From Chloroflexota bacterium (GTDB taxonomy: Bacteria; Chloroflexota; Anaerolineae; UBA2200), in assembly GCA_030607875.1 (NCBI GenBank), contig JAUWJD010000014.1, positions 1 through 64,000 on the forward strand: a stretch of DNA of 64,000 nt, in the 5' to 3' direction. Within the stretch, counting starts at the first letter, position 1, and each line of letters opens with the position of its first letter. This document shows, piece by piece, positions 14,904-23,588 of the stretch. The notes beneath the pieces were generated by a model that saw only the letters and a program-made list of their open reading frames with translations, made no database searches and had not been told where the DNA came from. Both the position numbers and the translations under genes were made by a program.

Positions 14904-17111
14904 ATGCAAGTACTCATCGTCGATCACCAGCCAAACAGGCTACTTGACAGCTCGCGCGTCTTTAGATCGGCGGGCTACCAGATTCTGGGAGCAGCCACGG
15001 GCCACGAATGCTTGCGCACCGCCAGAGCCAAAGCCCCGGATTTGATCTTGCTGGACGCCGCCCTGCCCGACACCAGCGGCATCGACCTGGCCAGGGAAAT
15101 CAAAAGGGACCTACAACTGGCGGGTATTTATGTCGTGCTATGGGTCACAGAAACAACTCCTTCCTCCATCCGCGCCCGTGCCCTCGAGGCTGGGGCCGAT
15201 GGATGCCTCCAACGCACCCTGCCCAGCCGGGAACTCCTGGCCCGCATCGAGGCTATGCTCCGTCACAAGCGTGCTGAGGAAGCCGTTCAGGCTGCGCTGC
15301 AACAGTGGAAGGACGCTTTCGACGCCATCCAGGACGCCGTGTACCTGGTGGACACGGACTATAGGATCAGCAAGTGCAACGTGGCACTGGCCAAACTCCT
15401 CGGCAAACCGCCCAGCGAGATCATCGGCCAGCACTGCTACGAACTGGTGCACGGCACTGCAGAACCCATCCCTACCTGCCTCCAGCAGCGTGCCCACGAG
15501 ACCCGCCAGAGAGAAACGCTGGTCGTGCCCATGCGGGACCGCTGGCTGGACATCACCGTCGATCCACTGTTTGATGATAACGATAAACTAATCGGCACCG
15601 TTCACGTCCTTTCCGACATCACCGAACGCAGACGCGACGAGAGTGCGCTCCCCCAGAGCCACGCGGAGTTGCAGAAAGAGGCCCAGGACACCGGCATCGC
15701 ACTGGAGCGGACCACGGAACAACTGCACACCGAAGCCGAGGCCCGCCATCTGGCCGAGGAAGCGCTCAGCCAGGCGCACACCAAGCTGGAGAAGCAGGCC
15801 TACGAACACCTCGCCATGTTGGACAAGATCCAGGGAGCCCTGCAGGCTCAGACTGCTCAGCGCGAACAGTTCGAGCAGAAGCTGGCCCAGTCCCAGGAAG
15901 CACTGCAGGCCGAAAGCGAGGCACGCCAGCAGGTGGAAGAAGCCGTCAAGCAAGCTCGGGTGGAGCGGGAAGAACAGGCCCAGGATTACGCTGCTTCTTT
16001 GACCAAGGCCCACGAGGAATTGCAGAGCCTCCGTGCCGCCCTGGGAAACGTGGCTGACTTGATCTACCGATGGGATCTCGAAAGCGGCCAGATGGAATTC
16101 TTCAGCGACGATGCTGCCAAGCTTTACCATGATCCCAGTGTTTTCCCCAGGACAGCACAGGACTTTCAACAGGCCATCCATCCGCAGGATCGCGCGCGGG
16201 TTCTCGCCGCACTACAAGAGCACCTGGCCAGCGGTGAGCCGTTTTCGGCGCAATGCCGCATGCTGAACAGCGAGGGGCAGGTGTCCCACTGGGCAGCTTC
16301 AGGCACTGCTCTCCAGGACAGTGGGGGCAGGCCTCAGAAGTGGATCGGTGTGGCGCGCGAGATCAGCGCCGAACTGCAGGCGCAGAAGGAGCAGCGCATG
16401 GAGGCTGTGGCACGGCTGGCGGAGGGGCTGGCGCAGCAATTCAACGAGTTGCTGGGCATCATCCTGGGCAGCGCCGAACTGGGCCTGGCGCAGGTGGAAC
16501 CATCCTATCCCGCCTACAGCGAGCTGGCAGCCATCCAAAGAACGGCCCGGCGAGCGGCGGAGTTGACGCGACAGCTATCGACCATCCACCGCCGCCAACT
16601 GGCGCACTCACAGGTACTCGACCTCAACGGGCTAACTACCGCACTAAGGCAAGTCCTGCGCCGCCTCAGCGGCGATGGGATCGATCTGGAACTCAACCTC
16701 GCACCTGGCCTGGAGCCTGTGCTCGGCGACGCCAGCGCGCTGGAACACATGCTGATGAACCTGGCCCAGAACGCGCAGGCGGCCATGCCCGAGGGCGGGG
16801 TGTTGCTCATCCAGACGGAGCAGGTGACGGTGGACGATGCCCACCGCCAGTTGCATCCAGAGGCCTGTGTGGGCCAATACGTGCGTTTGAGTGTGGCGGA
16901 CAGCGGCGCGGGAGTTGACCAGGCCACACAGGAGCACCTCTTTGAGCCTTTCTTCCTCACCACAGAAGCGGACCCAGGCACTGGCCTGCATCTGGCAGAG
17001 GTCTATGGCATCGTCCGGCAGCACGGCGGCTGGATCGAGGTCCGCTCCCAGCCCGGCGAGGGCACAACCTTCGACGTCTACCTGCCCATCCACAAACCCG
17101 CAGACGAGTGA
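14904..17111 (+). CDS. Receiver-PAS-PAS hybrid kinase lacking its phospho-acceptor His
   Basis: A 735-aa protein. The start at MQVLIVDHQP follows GGAGGGACCG; a 50-codon upstream extension would run through the REP region and the promoter. Residues 1-125 are a receiver (Asp51 in LILLDAAL). A PAS is at about 130-245, then a long coiled coil of Glu/Gln/Ala heptads (about 250-370), then a PAS with PAC at about 375-495. The dimerisation helix reads ARLAEGLAQQFNELLGIILG, where HisKA proteins have AHDFNNLL, so Gln511 replaces the His. The ATPase has an N-box (MLMNLAQNAQAAM), DSGAGVD and TGLHLAEVYGI. Autophosphorylation at the usual site is impossible, so it may act as a sensor or phosphatase, or partner another kinase. 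Confidence 0.8.
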   Translation: MQVLIVDHQPNRLLDSSRVFRSAGYQILGAATGHECLRTARAKAPDLILLDAALPDTSGIDLAREIKRDLQLAGIYVVLWVTETTPSSIRARALEAGADGCLQRTLPSRELLARIEAMLRHKRAEEAVQAALQQWKDAFDAIQDAVYLVDTDYRISKCNVALAKLLGKPPSEIIGQHCYELVHGTAEPIPTCLQQRAHETRQRETLVVPMRDRWLDITVDPLFDDNDKLIGTVHVLSDITERRRDESALPQSHAELQKEAQDTGIALERTTEQLHTEAEARHLAEEALSQAHTKLEKQAYEHLAMLDKIQGALQAQTAQREQFEQKLAQSQEALQAESEARQQVEEAVKQARVEREEQAQDYAASLTKAHEELQSLRAALGNVADLIYRWDLESGQMEFFSDDAAKLYHDPSVFPRTAQDFQQAIHPQDRARVLAALQEHLASGEPFSAQCRMLNSEGQVSHWAASGTALQDSGGRPQKWIGVAREISAELQAQKEQRMEAVARLAEGLAQQFNELLGIILGSAELGLAQVEPSYPAYSELAAIQRTARRAAELTRQLSTIHRRQLAHSQVLDLNGLTTALRQVLRRLSGDGIDLELNLAPGLEPVLGDASALEHMLMNLAQNAQAAMPEGGVLLIQTEQVTVDDAHRQLHPEACVGQYVRLSVADSGAGVDQATQEHLFEPFFLTTEADPGTGLHLAEVYGIVRQHGGWIEVRSQPGEGTTFDVYLPIHKPADE

Positions 17112-17224
17112 TGATTCTGTACACGAAATACACGCCTTGTCCTGCCTCCTGGTCTTGCCGCAGGCAAGGACGGCCAAGACGGTGAGCCTACCCGTCGTGC
17201 TTCATGCGAATCAGCTCTTCGACC

Positions 17225-18514
17225 TTAGCCAGCTCCGCGCACATAAGGATTCGACTCCCCGCCCTTTAGCCGGTACAGCGTTTCTCCGGCGTGGGGCACC
17301 CACAGGATGCCTTCATCCTGACGCCCGGCCCATAACGATGGATGGATGGCGGACGGGTCCCGGTAGCCCAGGTTCAAGCGCTCACAGCGCTCGCGGGGGA
17401 TGCCTGTAGCCAGAGTCACTCGGATGCGAGAACGCTCGATTCCGCCCTCATAAGTGCCCAGGCCGCGCAGGTGAGTGCTGTGAGCCAGTACGCCCCACGG
17501 GTAGCCCTTGAAGCGATTCCACTGCTTGACGAAGTAGTCGCGAACGTGGTAGCCAATCTGATCGATGATGCGGCCGTGCGTGTAAGAGACCTCGTGGATG
17601 TGCGGGGCATAGATGACCACCTCGCCGCCATCCGCTACAACCGGCTCCAGTTTGTACATACCTTTGGCCGCCGTCCAGATGTCGTCGTACATCTCAGGCA
17701 TCACCGACAGCACCTGCCGGTAGGGTCGATCCACGTAGGTGATGTGCACCTGCGCTGACAGATCCACAGCCTCGGACCAGGATTCTTTGGGCGAACCGAC
17801 GTACAATCCGGCCAGCCCGCCATCTTTGACCACCAGGCTGAAGCAGAGCTTGGGCAGGTCAATGAAGGCCGCCGCCCGGTCAATCATGGCCCGCACCGGC
17901 GTCTGCTTGGTGCCGATGATCTCGCAACTGGTGATCAGCGCGCCCAGCCAGTGGGTGACGTCAATGACCTGGCGGTCGGAAATGCCGGGGCAGAAGTACT
18001 TGTTGCCGCCGGAGAACCCTACCACCTCGTGCGGGAAGACCGGCCCACACACCACGAGCTGGTCGTAGTCAAAGATCATCCTGTTGACAGCGACAGGCAC
18101 CTCTTGCGACAAAAGACCCCTGCTCAACGCTTCGACCTCACCGGCCGTAATCACGCCCACTGTGCGAAAGGTCTCGGGATTCTGCCAGCGGTGATTGAAC
18201 ACCCGCACGCCAGCGTAGCGCCCCGCCATTTCACCTCTGCTGACCCCTAATCGCCGATGGATCGCCTCCTCCTCCATCGGCTGGTGGGTACCCAGGGCCA
18301 AGAGGTAGTCCAAAGCCGCCACCTGGCCCCACAGCAGCTCGTGAAACAGGCGGAACAAACAATCAATGGGCGCGCTGCGCGTACCGTCGGGGATGATGAC
18401 CAGCACGCGCTTGCCAGCCAAATCGGCCTGTGCCAGGGCCTCGGTCACTAGGCTGCGCACCTCGCGCTCGGTCAGCAGTCTGTCTGCGGAGCCTTTTCCT
18501 ACTGCTTCGTGCAC
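17225..18514 (-). CDS. LarA-family (nickel-pincer) racemase/epimerase
   Basis: About 429 aa. The Lar_N-type N-terminus (VLVIIPDGTRSAP) is followed by GTHQPM and then FSGGNKYFCPGISDRQVIDV, the LarA family signature. The C-terminal domain includes SYTHGRIIDQIGYHVRDYF. LarA homologues invert 2-hydroxy acids using the Ni-pincer cofactor made by LarB/C/E; those genes are not here. The open frame extends upstream into a palindromic element. I prefer the GTG at 18514 because the conserved sequence starts just after it, although no clear ribosome site is visible. It lies downstream of a likely fructuronate reductase on the same strand. A C2 epimerase of D-mannonate and D-gluconate is therefore a reasonable guess. 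Confidence 0.75.
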   Translation of the reverse strand: MHEAVGKGSADRLLTEREVRSLVTEALAQADLAGKRVLVIIPDGTRSAPIDCLFRLFHELLWGQVAALDYLLALGTHQPMEEEAIHRRLGVSRGEMAGRYAGVRVFNHRWQNPETFRTVGVITAGEVEALSRGLLSQEVPVAVNRMIFDYDQLVVCGPVFPHEVVGFSGGNKYFCPGISDRQVIDVTHWLGALITSCEIIGTKQTPVRAMIDRAAAFIDLPKLCFSLVVKDGGLAGLYVGSPKESWSEAVDLSAQVHITYVDRPYRQVLSVMPEMYDDIWTAAKGMYKLEPVVADGGEVVIYAPHIHEVSYTHGRIIDQIGYHVRDYFVKQWNRFKGYPWGVLAHSTHLRGLGTYEGGIERSRIRVTLATGIPRERCERLNLGYRDPSAIHPSLWAGRQDEGILWVPHAGETLYRLKGGESNPYVRGAG

Positions 18515-18587
18515 CGAAGGTGGCCAAACCTCTTTGGTCGGATTGCCGCACGAAAACGGCTGATTGAGTCTAGTGATTGGCGCAGTA
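18500..18587. repeat. Palindromic TACTGC/GCAGTA element, copy C
   Basis: An 88-bp copy in the opposite orientation to copy A (starts TACTGCTTCGTGCACCGAAG, ends GCGCAGTA). It occupies the gap between the SDR and the LarA gene and overlaps the LarA start codon. Confidence 0.75.
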
Positions 18588-18607
18588 CTCTGTAAAAGCA
18601 CCTGTCC

Positions 18608-19441
18608 CTAGACCCCACTGAACGCAGAGAATCCCCCATCCACCGGCACGACGATGCCGGTCACAAAGGCTGAGGCTGGCGACAGGAGCCACAGTGCCGT
18701 GCCCAACAGATCCGACGGGTCACCGAAGCGTGCCATGGGCGTGTGGTCAATGATGGTGCGCCCTCGCGGTGTCCATCCATCGGTCTCCTCGTCAATGAGC
18801 AAGAAGCGGTTCTGGGCCGTCAGGAAAAAGCCAGGCGCGATGGCATTGACGCGGATTCGGGGCGAATACTGCTGCGCCACGTGCACGGCCAGCCACTGGG
18901 TGAAATTGCTCACCGCCGCCTTGGCCGCCGAATAGGCCGGAATCTTGGTCAAGGGCCGGAATGCGTTCATCGAGGAGATATTGAGGATCAGGCCCTGGCC
19001 CTGCTTGGCCATCCACCGGCCAAAGACCTGGCTGCACAGCAGCGTCCCGATAAAGTTCAGGTTCAAGACCCACTGGATGGCCTCAACCGGCAGGTCAAAG
19101 AAGGCCTTGTCGGGGCCGGTGGTAGCCTCCACCTTGTTGCCGCCTGCGCCATTGATCAGCATATCCACCCGGCCAAAGGCGCTCAGGACTGTCTGGGCAG
19201 CCGCCTCAATGCTGCCTCGATCCAGCACGTCGCACTGCACGGCTATCGCACTGCCGCCTGCAGCCACGATCTCTTCAGCCACCTTCTGCGCAGCCTCCGC
19301 GTTCAGGTCCAACACAGCCACCCGGGCTCCGACGCGGCCCAGTGCACGGCTCATCGCTCCGCACAACACCCCGCCTCCGCCGGTGACCACGGCGACCTGG
19401 CCTGACAATCCGAAAAGTCTCTCCAGATACTCGTTGTCCAT
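18608..19441 (-). CDS. uxuB: SDR oxidoreductase, probable D-mannonate oxidoreductase (fructuronate reductase)
   Basis: A 277-aa short-chain dehydrogenase. The nucleotide-binding VVTGGGGVLCGAMSRALG lies near residue 17, followed by the acidic LDLN after beta-2. The catalytic Ser is in NISSMNAF and Tyr/Lys in YSAAK (about 175). The substrate-side segments ISSMNAFRPLTKIPAYSAAK and APGFFLTAQNRFLL match, from memory, the SDR-type D-mannonate oxidoreductases of Bacillus YjmF and Thermotoga. It would reduce D-fructuronate to D-mannonate. That fits the UxaC/UxaE genes at 39-42 kb, although they are 20 kb away. LarA follows on the same strand. Family is firm; substrate is an inference from motifs. Confidence 0.8.
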   Translation of the reverse strand: MDNEYLERLFGLSGQVAVVTGGGGVLCGAMSRALGRVGARVAVLDLNAEAAQKVAEEIVAAGGSAIAVQCDVLDRGSIEAAAQTVLSAFGRVDMLINGAGGNKVEATTGPDKAFFDLPVEAIQWVLNLNFIGTLLCSQVFGRWMAKQGQGLILNISSMNAFRPLTKIPAYSAAKAAVSNFTQWLAVHVAQQYSPRIRVNAIAPGFFLTAQNRFLLIDEETDGWTPRGRTIIDHTPMARFGDPSDLLGTALWLLSPASAFVTGIVVPVDGGFSAFSGV

Positions 19442-19512
19442 GTTTCGTCCTCACAAGTGATGCGTGTTTCTACTGCCCCAGATCACGGCAGGCCATGCGA
19501 ACTAGCTGAATC

Positions 19513-20157
19513 TCAAGGTTGAACGGCGAAGGTAAGAGCACTCTGTTCAAACACGGGCAGGCGCTGGTCAAACTCTTCTGCGGCTGTGGCAAATGTGATA
19601 CCCCACATAGTGTTACCATCCTTGACCACATACAGCACCTCTTTGCCCGCTAGGCCAGAAACTACAAACTCCAGGACTAGACGTCCTGCTTGATAGTCTA
19701 CAAGCGTAATGATGTCCCGCTCTATCACCTGGAACTGAGCAGGAAGTTGTCTTGCTACGGCATCTAGATAGGTGTCCAGGGTAACAGCGGATAGCACCTT
19801 CTCCGTCGTGACAGCCACATTGGTCAAGAATCCCGAGTCTCCAATCTCTGAGTCAAACACCCAAATGGCATACATTGACGGATTCTGTTCAATCATTTGA
19901 GCCACCTGCTCATAGTCCGGGCCGAGACGCCTCAGGATCTCCACAATCACTTCTATATCTTCGGCAAGATCTCCCCCTCTGTAGCTTTCTGGCAGCCATA
20001 GCTCTACGCCGCCACCTTCGAACTTCTCCCAACCGGGAATTGGTGTCGCAGTGGGCGGGGCTGTTGCGGTGGGCTGGGGTGGCGCAGCTTGACCGCATCC
20101 GAACGCTGTGCCCAGTAACAGCAAACAGATAAGCATCATACGGTTTCGCTTCCTCAT
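19513..20157 (-). CDS. Lipoprotein of unknown function (PsbP-like pattern)
   Basis: A 214-aa lipoprotein: signal peptide with lipobox TAFGC near residue 21, then a PTATAPPTATPIPG linker. A mixed alpha/beta domain of about 170 residues follows (VELWLPESYRGGD, then VLSAVTLDTYLDAVARQLPA), ending with the strand pair KEVLYVVKDGNTMWGITFAT. The layout recalls PsbP/Mog1-like domains, which are common in Chloroflexota lipoproteins. GGAGGAAGTGGGAA precedes the ATG. It lies just outside the cassette-like array. The function is unknown. Confidence 0.7.
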   Translation of the reverse strand: MRKRNRMMLICLLLLGTAFGCGQAAPPQPTATAPPTATPIPGWEKFEGGGVELWLPESYRGGDLAEDIEVIVEILRRLGPDYEQVAQMIEQNPSMYAIWVFDSEIGDSGFLTNVAVTTEKVLSAVTLDTYLDAVARQLPAQFQVIERDIITLVDYQAGRLVLEFVVSGLAGKEVLYVVKDGNTMWGITFATAAEEFDQRLPVFEQSALTFAVQP

Positions 20158-20247
20158 TTCCCACTTCCTCCTACTCTATGATTTTGACTGACTCTCGCGT
20201 GGCGACCCAACCGCAACGAACTGCCTGTCCAGGTCGAAAGGCAACGA

Positions 20248-20576
20248 AGCGTCCCTCATACGGCTCTCCGACAGCCTTCTTCCTGCAGCTTTCCAGGTTC
20301 TTCATCGCTTCCATGGCCTTCGTTGTCGCTGAACAACTCGGCTCCCTCTAGGTCCCTTTCCAGGGCCAACATCTCGACGCTGCAGGATTCACTTTGTGTT
20401 GCGGGCTGCGGCTTTGCTCTCCTTTCTCAGGAGCATACTCCGCTTCCCTGGCCTGACCGCCAGGCCAGGCAGCACAACCGGTCACCCGCAAGCACTGGGA
20501 GCCTGCTACGTGGCCTCCTGGCAGTTGCCACGGTCGGACTTCACCGGTTAGCAGATGACAGCTTTTCAGGACACAC
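20248..20576 (-). repeat. Group II intron-like repeat, copy 1 (longest)
   Basis: Read on the minus strand, the element starts GTGTGTCCTG after the exon-like GCCTAACCCCTCGCTG. It contains GGTGAAGTCCGACCGTGGCA and several hairpins (for example CCTGGCCTG/CAGGCCAGG). It reaches a domain V-like 5' half, GAGAGCCGTATGAGGGA, at about 20250-20266, where it is cut off. GTGYG starts, GGTGAAAGTCC and AGCCGTAT are group II intron hallmarks; no reverse transcriptase is present. The assignment is by motif only. Confidence 0.5.
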
Positions 20577-20608
20577 CAGCGAGGGGTTAGGCAGCACGAC
20601 AGTGCATA

Positions 20609-21217
20609 CTACCGCACCAACCCCAGCGCCGCGATGATATCCTCTGCAATCATCTTGCGCTTGCTTTTCTCGATGAAGAAGCTGGGTCCTGCCTGCAAAT
20701 AGGATGGAAACGCCCGCGCCTCCCGATAGAAGTATGCCTCCCCTCGAATCTTGTAAGTCGATCCGGCAGGGATTACCCGCCCCTCTCCCTGCCTCTTTGC
20801 TATGTAGTTCATCGCCTTGATCGCTACATCCCCCCTCAGCAAATAGACCTGTACTGCCGGGAACAATGCCAGTTCCTTCTCCAATATCAGCGAACATTCC
20901 CTGATCGTCGCCGCCTTGATGTTATAGCCTGTTTTCCCACACTTCACTGCTGTGGTCAGGTACACACCTAAACCAAGAATATCTCGTATCGACGCAACCT
21001 CCACGCCAGCGTCCCGAAATGCTTGCACTGTGGTTTGCTGAAACAGCGGATCCCCTTCTGCATAGTAGAAATCGTCAGAATCAGCAGGAGCAGCTTCTGA
21101 TATCAGTGCGATGGAGATCTTCTCAGGGTACACCTCGATATTCGGAACAAGGTAGCACTCGTGTCTGACATCAACGCACGGCAACTCGCCACACCCAACG
21201 CATTCGTTTACCTTCAT
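20609..21217 (-). CDS. Uracil-DNA glycosylase superfamily protein
   Basis: A 202-aa protein. The N-terminal CVGCGELPCVDVRHECYLVP could bind metal or an Fe-S cluster (Cys6, Cys9, Cys14, Cys21). The core IALISEAAPADSDDFYYAEG matches the first motif of family 4-like UDGs (GEAPG type). YLLRGDVAIKAMNYI corresponds to the second half of the fold. The catalytic water-binding motif is not canonical, so activity on uracil is uncertain. GGGTGAGGA precedes the ATG. It is the last gene of the cassette-like array, with repeat copies directly before and after it. Confidence 0.65.
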   Translation of the reverse strand: MKVNECVGCGELPCVDVRHECYLVPNIEVYPEKISIALISEAAPADSDDFYYAEGDPLFQQTTVQAFRDAGVEVASIRDILGLGVYLTTAVKCGKTGYNIKAATIRECSLILEKELALFPAVQVYLLRGDVAIKAMNYIAKRQGEGRVIPAGSTYKIRGEAYFYREARAFPSYLQAGPSFFIEKSKRKMIAEDIIAALGLVR

Positions 21218-21262
21218 TCCTCACCCCTCCCCTTCGGTCTGCTTCTCAAGAGCCGTGCCGCC

Positions 21263-21494
21263 ATCGCGGTAGGACTGCCAGTTACCCAACAGCCCCCGCA
21301 CAGATCCCGGCGTGCGGCTGCCGCAGGTCCCGACGCTGTTGGGCGGGGCGCAGCGTCTCGCACCGGGCTCTTCAGGAGTACTCGCTTCCGCACAGCCGGT
21401 CACCCGGAAGCACTGGTTGCCTGCTACGTGGCCTCCTGGCAGTTACCACGACCGGATTTGCACCGGTTAGCCGTTGACAGCTTTCAGGACACAC
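21263..21494 (-). repeat. Group II intron-like repeat, copy 2, with attC-like site
   Basis: A complete 232-bp unit: GTGTGTCCTG at the 5' end, GAGCCCGGTGCG and CGCACGCCGGGATC as domain V-like strands, and CCTACCGCGAT at the 3' end. Within it, 21284-21344 is a 61-bp segment bounded by GCCCAAC and GTTGGGT, which fit the integron inverse-core (RYYYAAC) and core (GTTRRRY) rules. It lies between the DUF3795 and UDG-like genes. Confidence 0.6.
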
Positions 21495-21555
21495 CAGCGA
21501 CGTGTTAGCACGCCTTTCTCTCCTACGCAAGCACCCCCTCAAACTAACTGCCTCC

Positions 21556-21864
21556 TTAACCAGAAGAAAACGTTCCCAACTCAATGTATGTATCTTCACC
21601 TCTCGCCCAAGCCCTCAAATTGGCTAGCCTTTCGCCGTTGTCACCATGTTCAGGGTGCTCAAAGGCCTGTTGAAGCATATCACAGGGAAGACTCGAACAG
21701 AATCCACAATGATCTATGCCTTTCTCAATAGAACACTTGGCAATGAGACATTCGCCCCAGAACATATTCCCTTCAGCCTTCGGACATCCTGGGCAGTTTG
21801 TCTTCTCTTTCCATTCGCAAACGCCGCAGTAAGCACCACACCTGCCAATCTGTTCTCTATCCAT
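21556..21864 (-). CDS. DUF3795 cysteine-rich protein
   Basis: A 102-aa protein with the DUF3795 pattern: GRCGAYCGVCEWKEKTNCPG, then CLIAKCSIEKGIDHCGFC and CSSLPC. The paired Cys motifs probably bind zinc or an Fe-S cluster. The function of the family is unknown. It is small, has its own flanking repeat units and lies on the common strand of the array, as expected for a gene cassette. The family call is confident from the Cys spacing. Confidence 0.8.
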   Translation of the reverse strand: MDREQIGRCGAYCGVCEWKEKTNCPGCPKAEGNMFWGECLIAKCSIEKGIDHCGFCSSLPCDMLQQAFEHPEHGDNGERLANLRAWARGEDTYIELGTFSSG

Positions 21865-21983
21865 TTTGAAATCCTCTCCTCGAATCTCGTTCTTGTGATT
21901 CTTACATCTCTTTGGCCGCGCACAACGCCCGACGTTCTTGTTTCCTTATGAAAGACGCCTGGACACCCTCCACTTGAATAATC

Positions 21984-22419
21984 TCACTCTTCGTGATAAT
22001 ATCTTGGCTCATCCACGTCCATTGCCTGACGGAGATAGACTAACTCTCCCAAATGGTAGCTGCGGTGACGAATCGCCCCCACACACAACACCTCGATAGG
22101 AAATCACTTCCCCAGTCCACCAAGTCACCGGTTCATCCAACTTCCTTGATGTCGCGATGTCTCTCTGTAACTTGGCGTAGGCTGCTCGCAACCCTTTCAA
22201 TGCCTCCGCTTTACTGGATGGTTTTGGATGTTGTAGTTGAGGATAGGCCAGATGCCAGAGGATGTCCAGTGCTGACTTGCCCTTCGGATTTGGACGCCAC
22301 ATCATCTGTTCTTCGCTGAGATCGGCGACCGTGTCCTCAACTTGGCGTTGCTCGATTTCAAGAATGCGTGCGAGATCACCACTGGCATAGGTTGGTGTTA
22401 CGGCGATTGGCTTTGCCAT
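21984..22419 (-). pseudogene. DinB-family protein broken by one-base frameshift
   Basis: It starts at MAKPIAVTPTYASGDL after GGAGG. Helices of the DinB/YfiT four-helix bundle are clear (LSEEQMMWRPNPKGKSALDI, then LWHLAY), with a metal-type His in ILWHLAYPQ. The frame goes wrong at a run of five G (about 22077): the plus-one reading resumes AIRHRSYHLGELVYLRQAMD and ends at 21984, which is the normal DinB C-terminal helix with its His residues. Removing one G restores the gene. It may be true decay or a homopolymer error in the assembly. Without correction the open frame ends at 22009 with an unrelated tail. Confidence 0.75.
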
Positions 22420-22449
22420 TAAAGCCCCCTCCGATGTGCGTCGGCGTGC

Positions 22450-22712
22450 ATCGCGGTAGGACTGCCAGCAACCCGACAGCCCACGCGCAGATCCCGGCGT
22501 GCGCCTGCCGCAGGTCCCGACGCTGTTGGGCGGGGCTGGGAACCGTCCCGCCGCTGTTGGGCGGGGCGCAGCGTCTCGCACCGGGCTCTTCAGGAGTACT
22601 CGCTTCCGCACAACCGGTCAGCCGGAAGCACTGCGAGCCTGCTACGTGGCTCCTGGCAGTTACCACGACCGGACTTGCACCGACTAGCAGACGACAGCTT
22701 TGCAGGGCACAC
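22450..22712 (-). repeat. Group II intron-like repeat, copy 3, with attC-like site
   Basis: A 263-bp unit with GTGTGCCCTG and CCTACCGCGAT ends. The 61-bp attC-like core lies at 22471-22531 (GCCCAAC to GTCGGGT), with a short tandem duplication of GCTGTTGGGCGGGGC beside it. The exon-like flank is GCCCAACCCCCGCTG. Confidence 0.6.
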
Positions 22713-22793
22713 CAGCGGGGGTTGGGCGGCAACGACCCCCAAAGTGCAAGAGCAAGCTTTGAACACTTGATTCTGGGTCTAGTCGTCTGATAC

Positions 22794-23444
22794 CTACTGA
22801 GTGAGAGACGCTTTCCGTCGACATTCCAACTCGTTCCAAATCTTGGTGTAAAGATTGTCTATCTTTTCCTGTGGCTGACGGCCACGAAAAGCTTCCCCAC
22901 GTGTTTTCCATGTACCATCGTCTCGCCTAGTGGGCCACATTCTGTCTGGCTGTAGGGGTATGGGATACCTGCCTTGCCACACAACGTAGGTTGTAAGCTT
23001 GTTCAGTAGCTCAACTTCTTCGTGCTGGACTGATATGCCGCATTGTTTGCATAAGCCTACAAGAATATGACTCCCTATATCGGCAAGTTTTGCGTCTGGT
23101 TTGAAATACTCGGGATGTTGGATCATAAGAATTGCCTTGAGGAGGTTCTCAATAGCATATCCCATCAAGAGGTAGTATACAGAAATCATCTGACTGTCAA
23201 GAAAATCCTCTAGTTCTTCGCCCTCGAGTTTTCTTGATCTGTCAGCATCTCTCACTTTTCCATGTTCTTCTATTGCCCGTTTGATCCTCCGAAGGGTGGC
23301 ATCGTGCTGAAGATCGTAGAGCCTATCTGCAGCATGCTTCAGACCAAGTGAGACTGATGTCCAACTGATAGGCAGTCGGGCACCTAGCTCGAACTGTCTT
23401 GCCTTTATGTGCTCGTATATCCGTTCCCACTTCTCAGCGTCCAT
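22794..23444 (-). CDS. Hypothetical protein with HEPN-like helical core
   Basis: About 216 aa. I use the second ATG (MDAEKWERIY) because the first five codons add nothing conserved; the longer form starts at 23459. The central SVYYLLMGYAIENLLKAILM is the hallmark helix of HEPN-type and related helical proteins, and YEHIKARQFELGARL is strongly helical. I see no RX4-6H ribonuclease motif, so it need not be a toxin. It lies next to the type III-like restriction gene in the same orientation, but a partial repeat separates them. No confident family. Confidence 0.5.
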   Translation of the reverse strand: MDAEKWERIYEHIKARQFELGARLPISWTSVSLGLKHAADRLYDLQHDATLRRIKRAIEEHGKVRDADRSRKLEGEELEDFLDSQMISVYYLLMGYAIENLLKAILMIQHPEYFKPDAKLADIGSHILVGLCKQCGISVQHEEVELLNKLTTYVVWQGRYPIPLQPDRMWPTRRDDGTWKTRGEAFRGRQPQEKIDNLYTKIWNELECRRKASLTQ

Positions 23445-23500
23445 GGGGTTTCCTGACAACCAGTACCAACGAGTTCCTCAAACATACCGGGATTGCCGCC

Positions 23501-23553
23501 ATCGCGGTAGGACTGCCAGTTGCCCGACAGCCCCCGCGCAGATCCCGGCGTAC
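23501..23553 (-). repeat. Group II intron-like repeat, copy 4 (3' fragment)
   Basis: Only the last ~53 bases of the unit remain (GCCGGGATCTGCGC to CCTACCGCGAT), directly upstream of the hypothetical gene at 22794. Confidence 0.6.
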
Positions 23554-23588
23554 GGTGCAACGGATAGCTTGATCATCGGACTCACCGC

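Noticed and set aside
18514-18601. N-terminal extension of the LarA-like protein to 18601
   Set aside because: These codons lie inside the palindromic TACTGC/GCAGTA element and are not conserved in kind.
20171-20314. 47-codon open frame on the minus strand (MEAMKNLESCRKKAVGEPYE), ending just before the lipoprotein gene
   Set aside because: The text GAAGCGATGAAGAACCTGG and GAGAGCCGTATGAGGG fits group II intron domain III-V sequence rather than a protein, and the frame has only weak ribosome sites.
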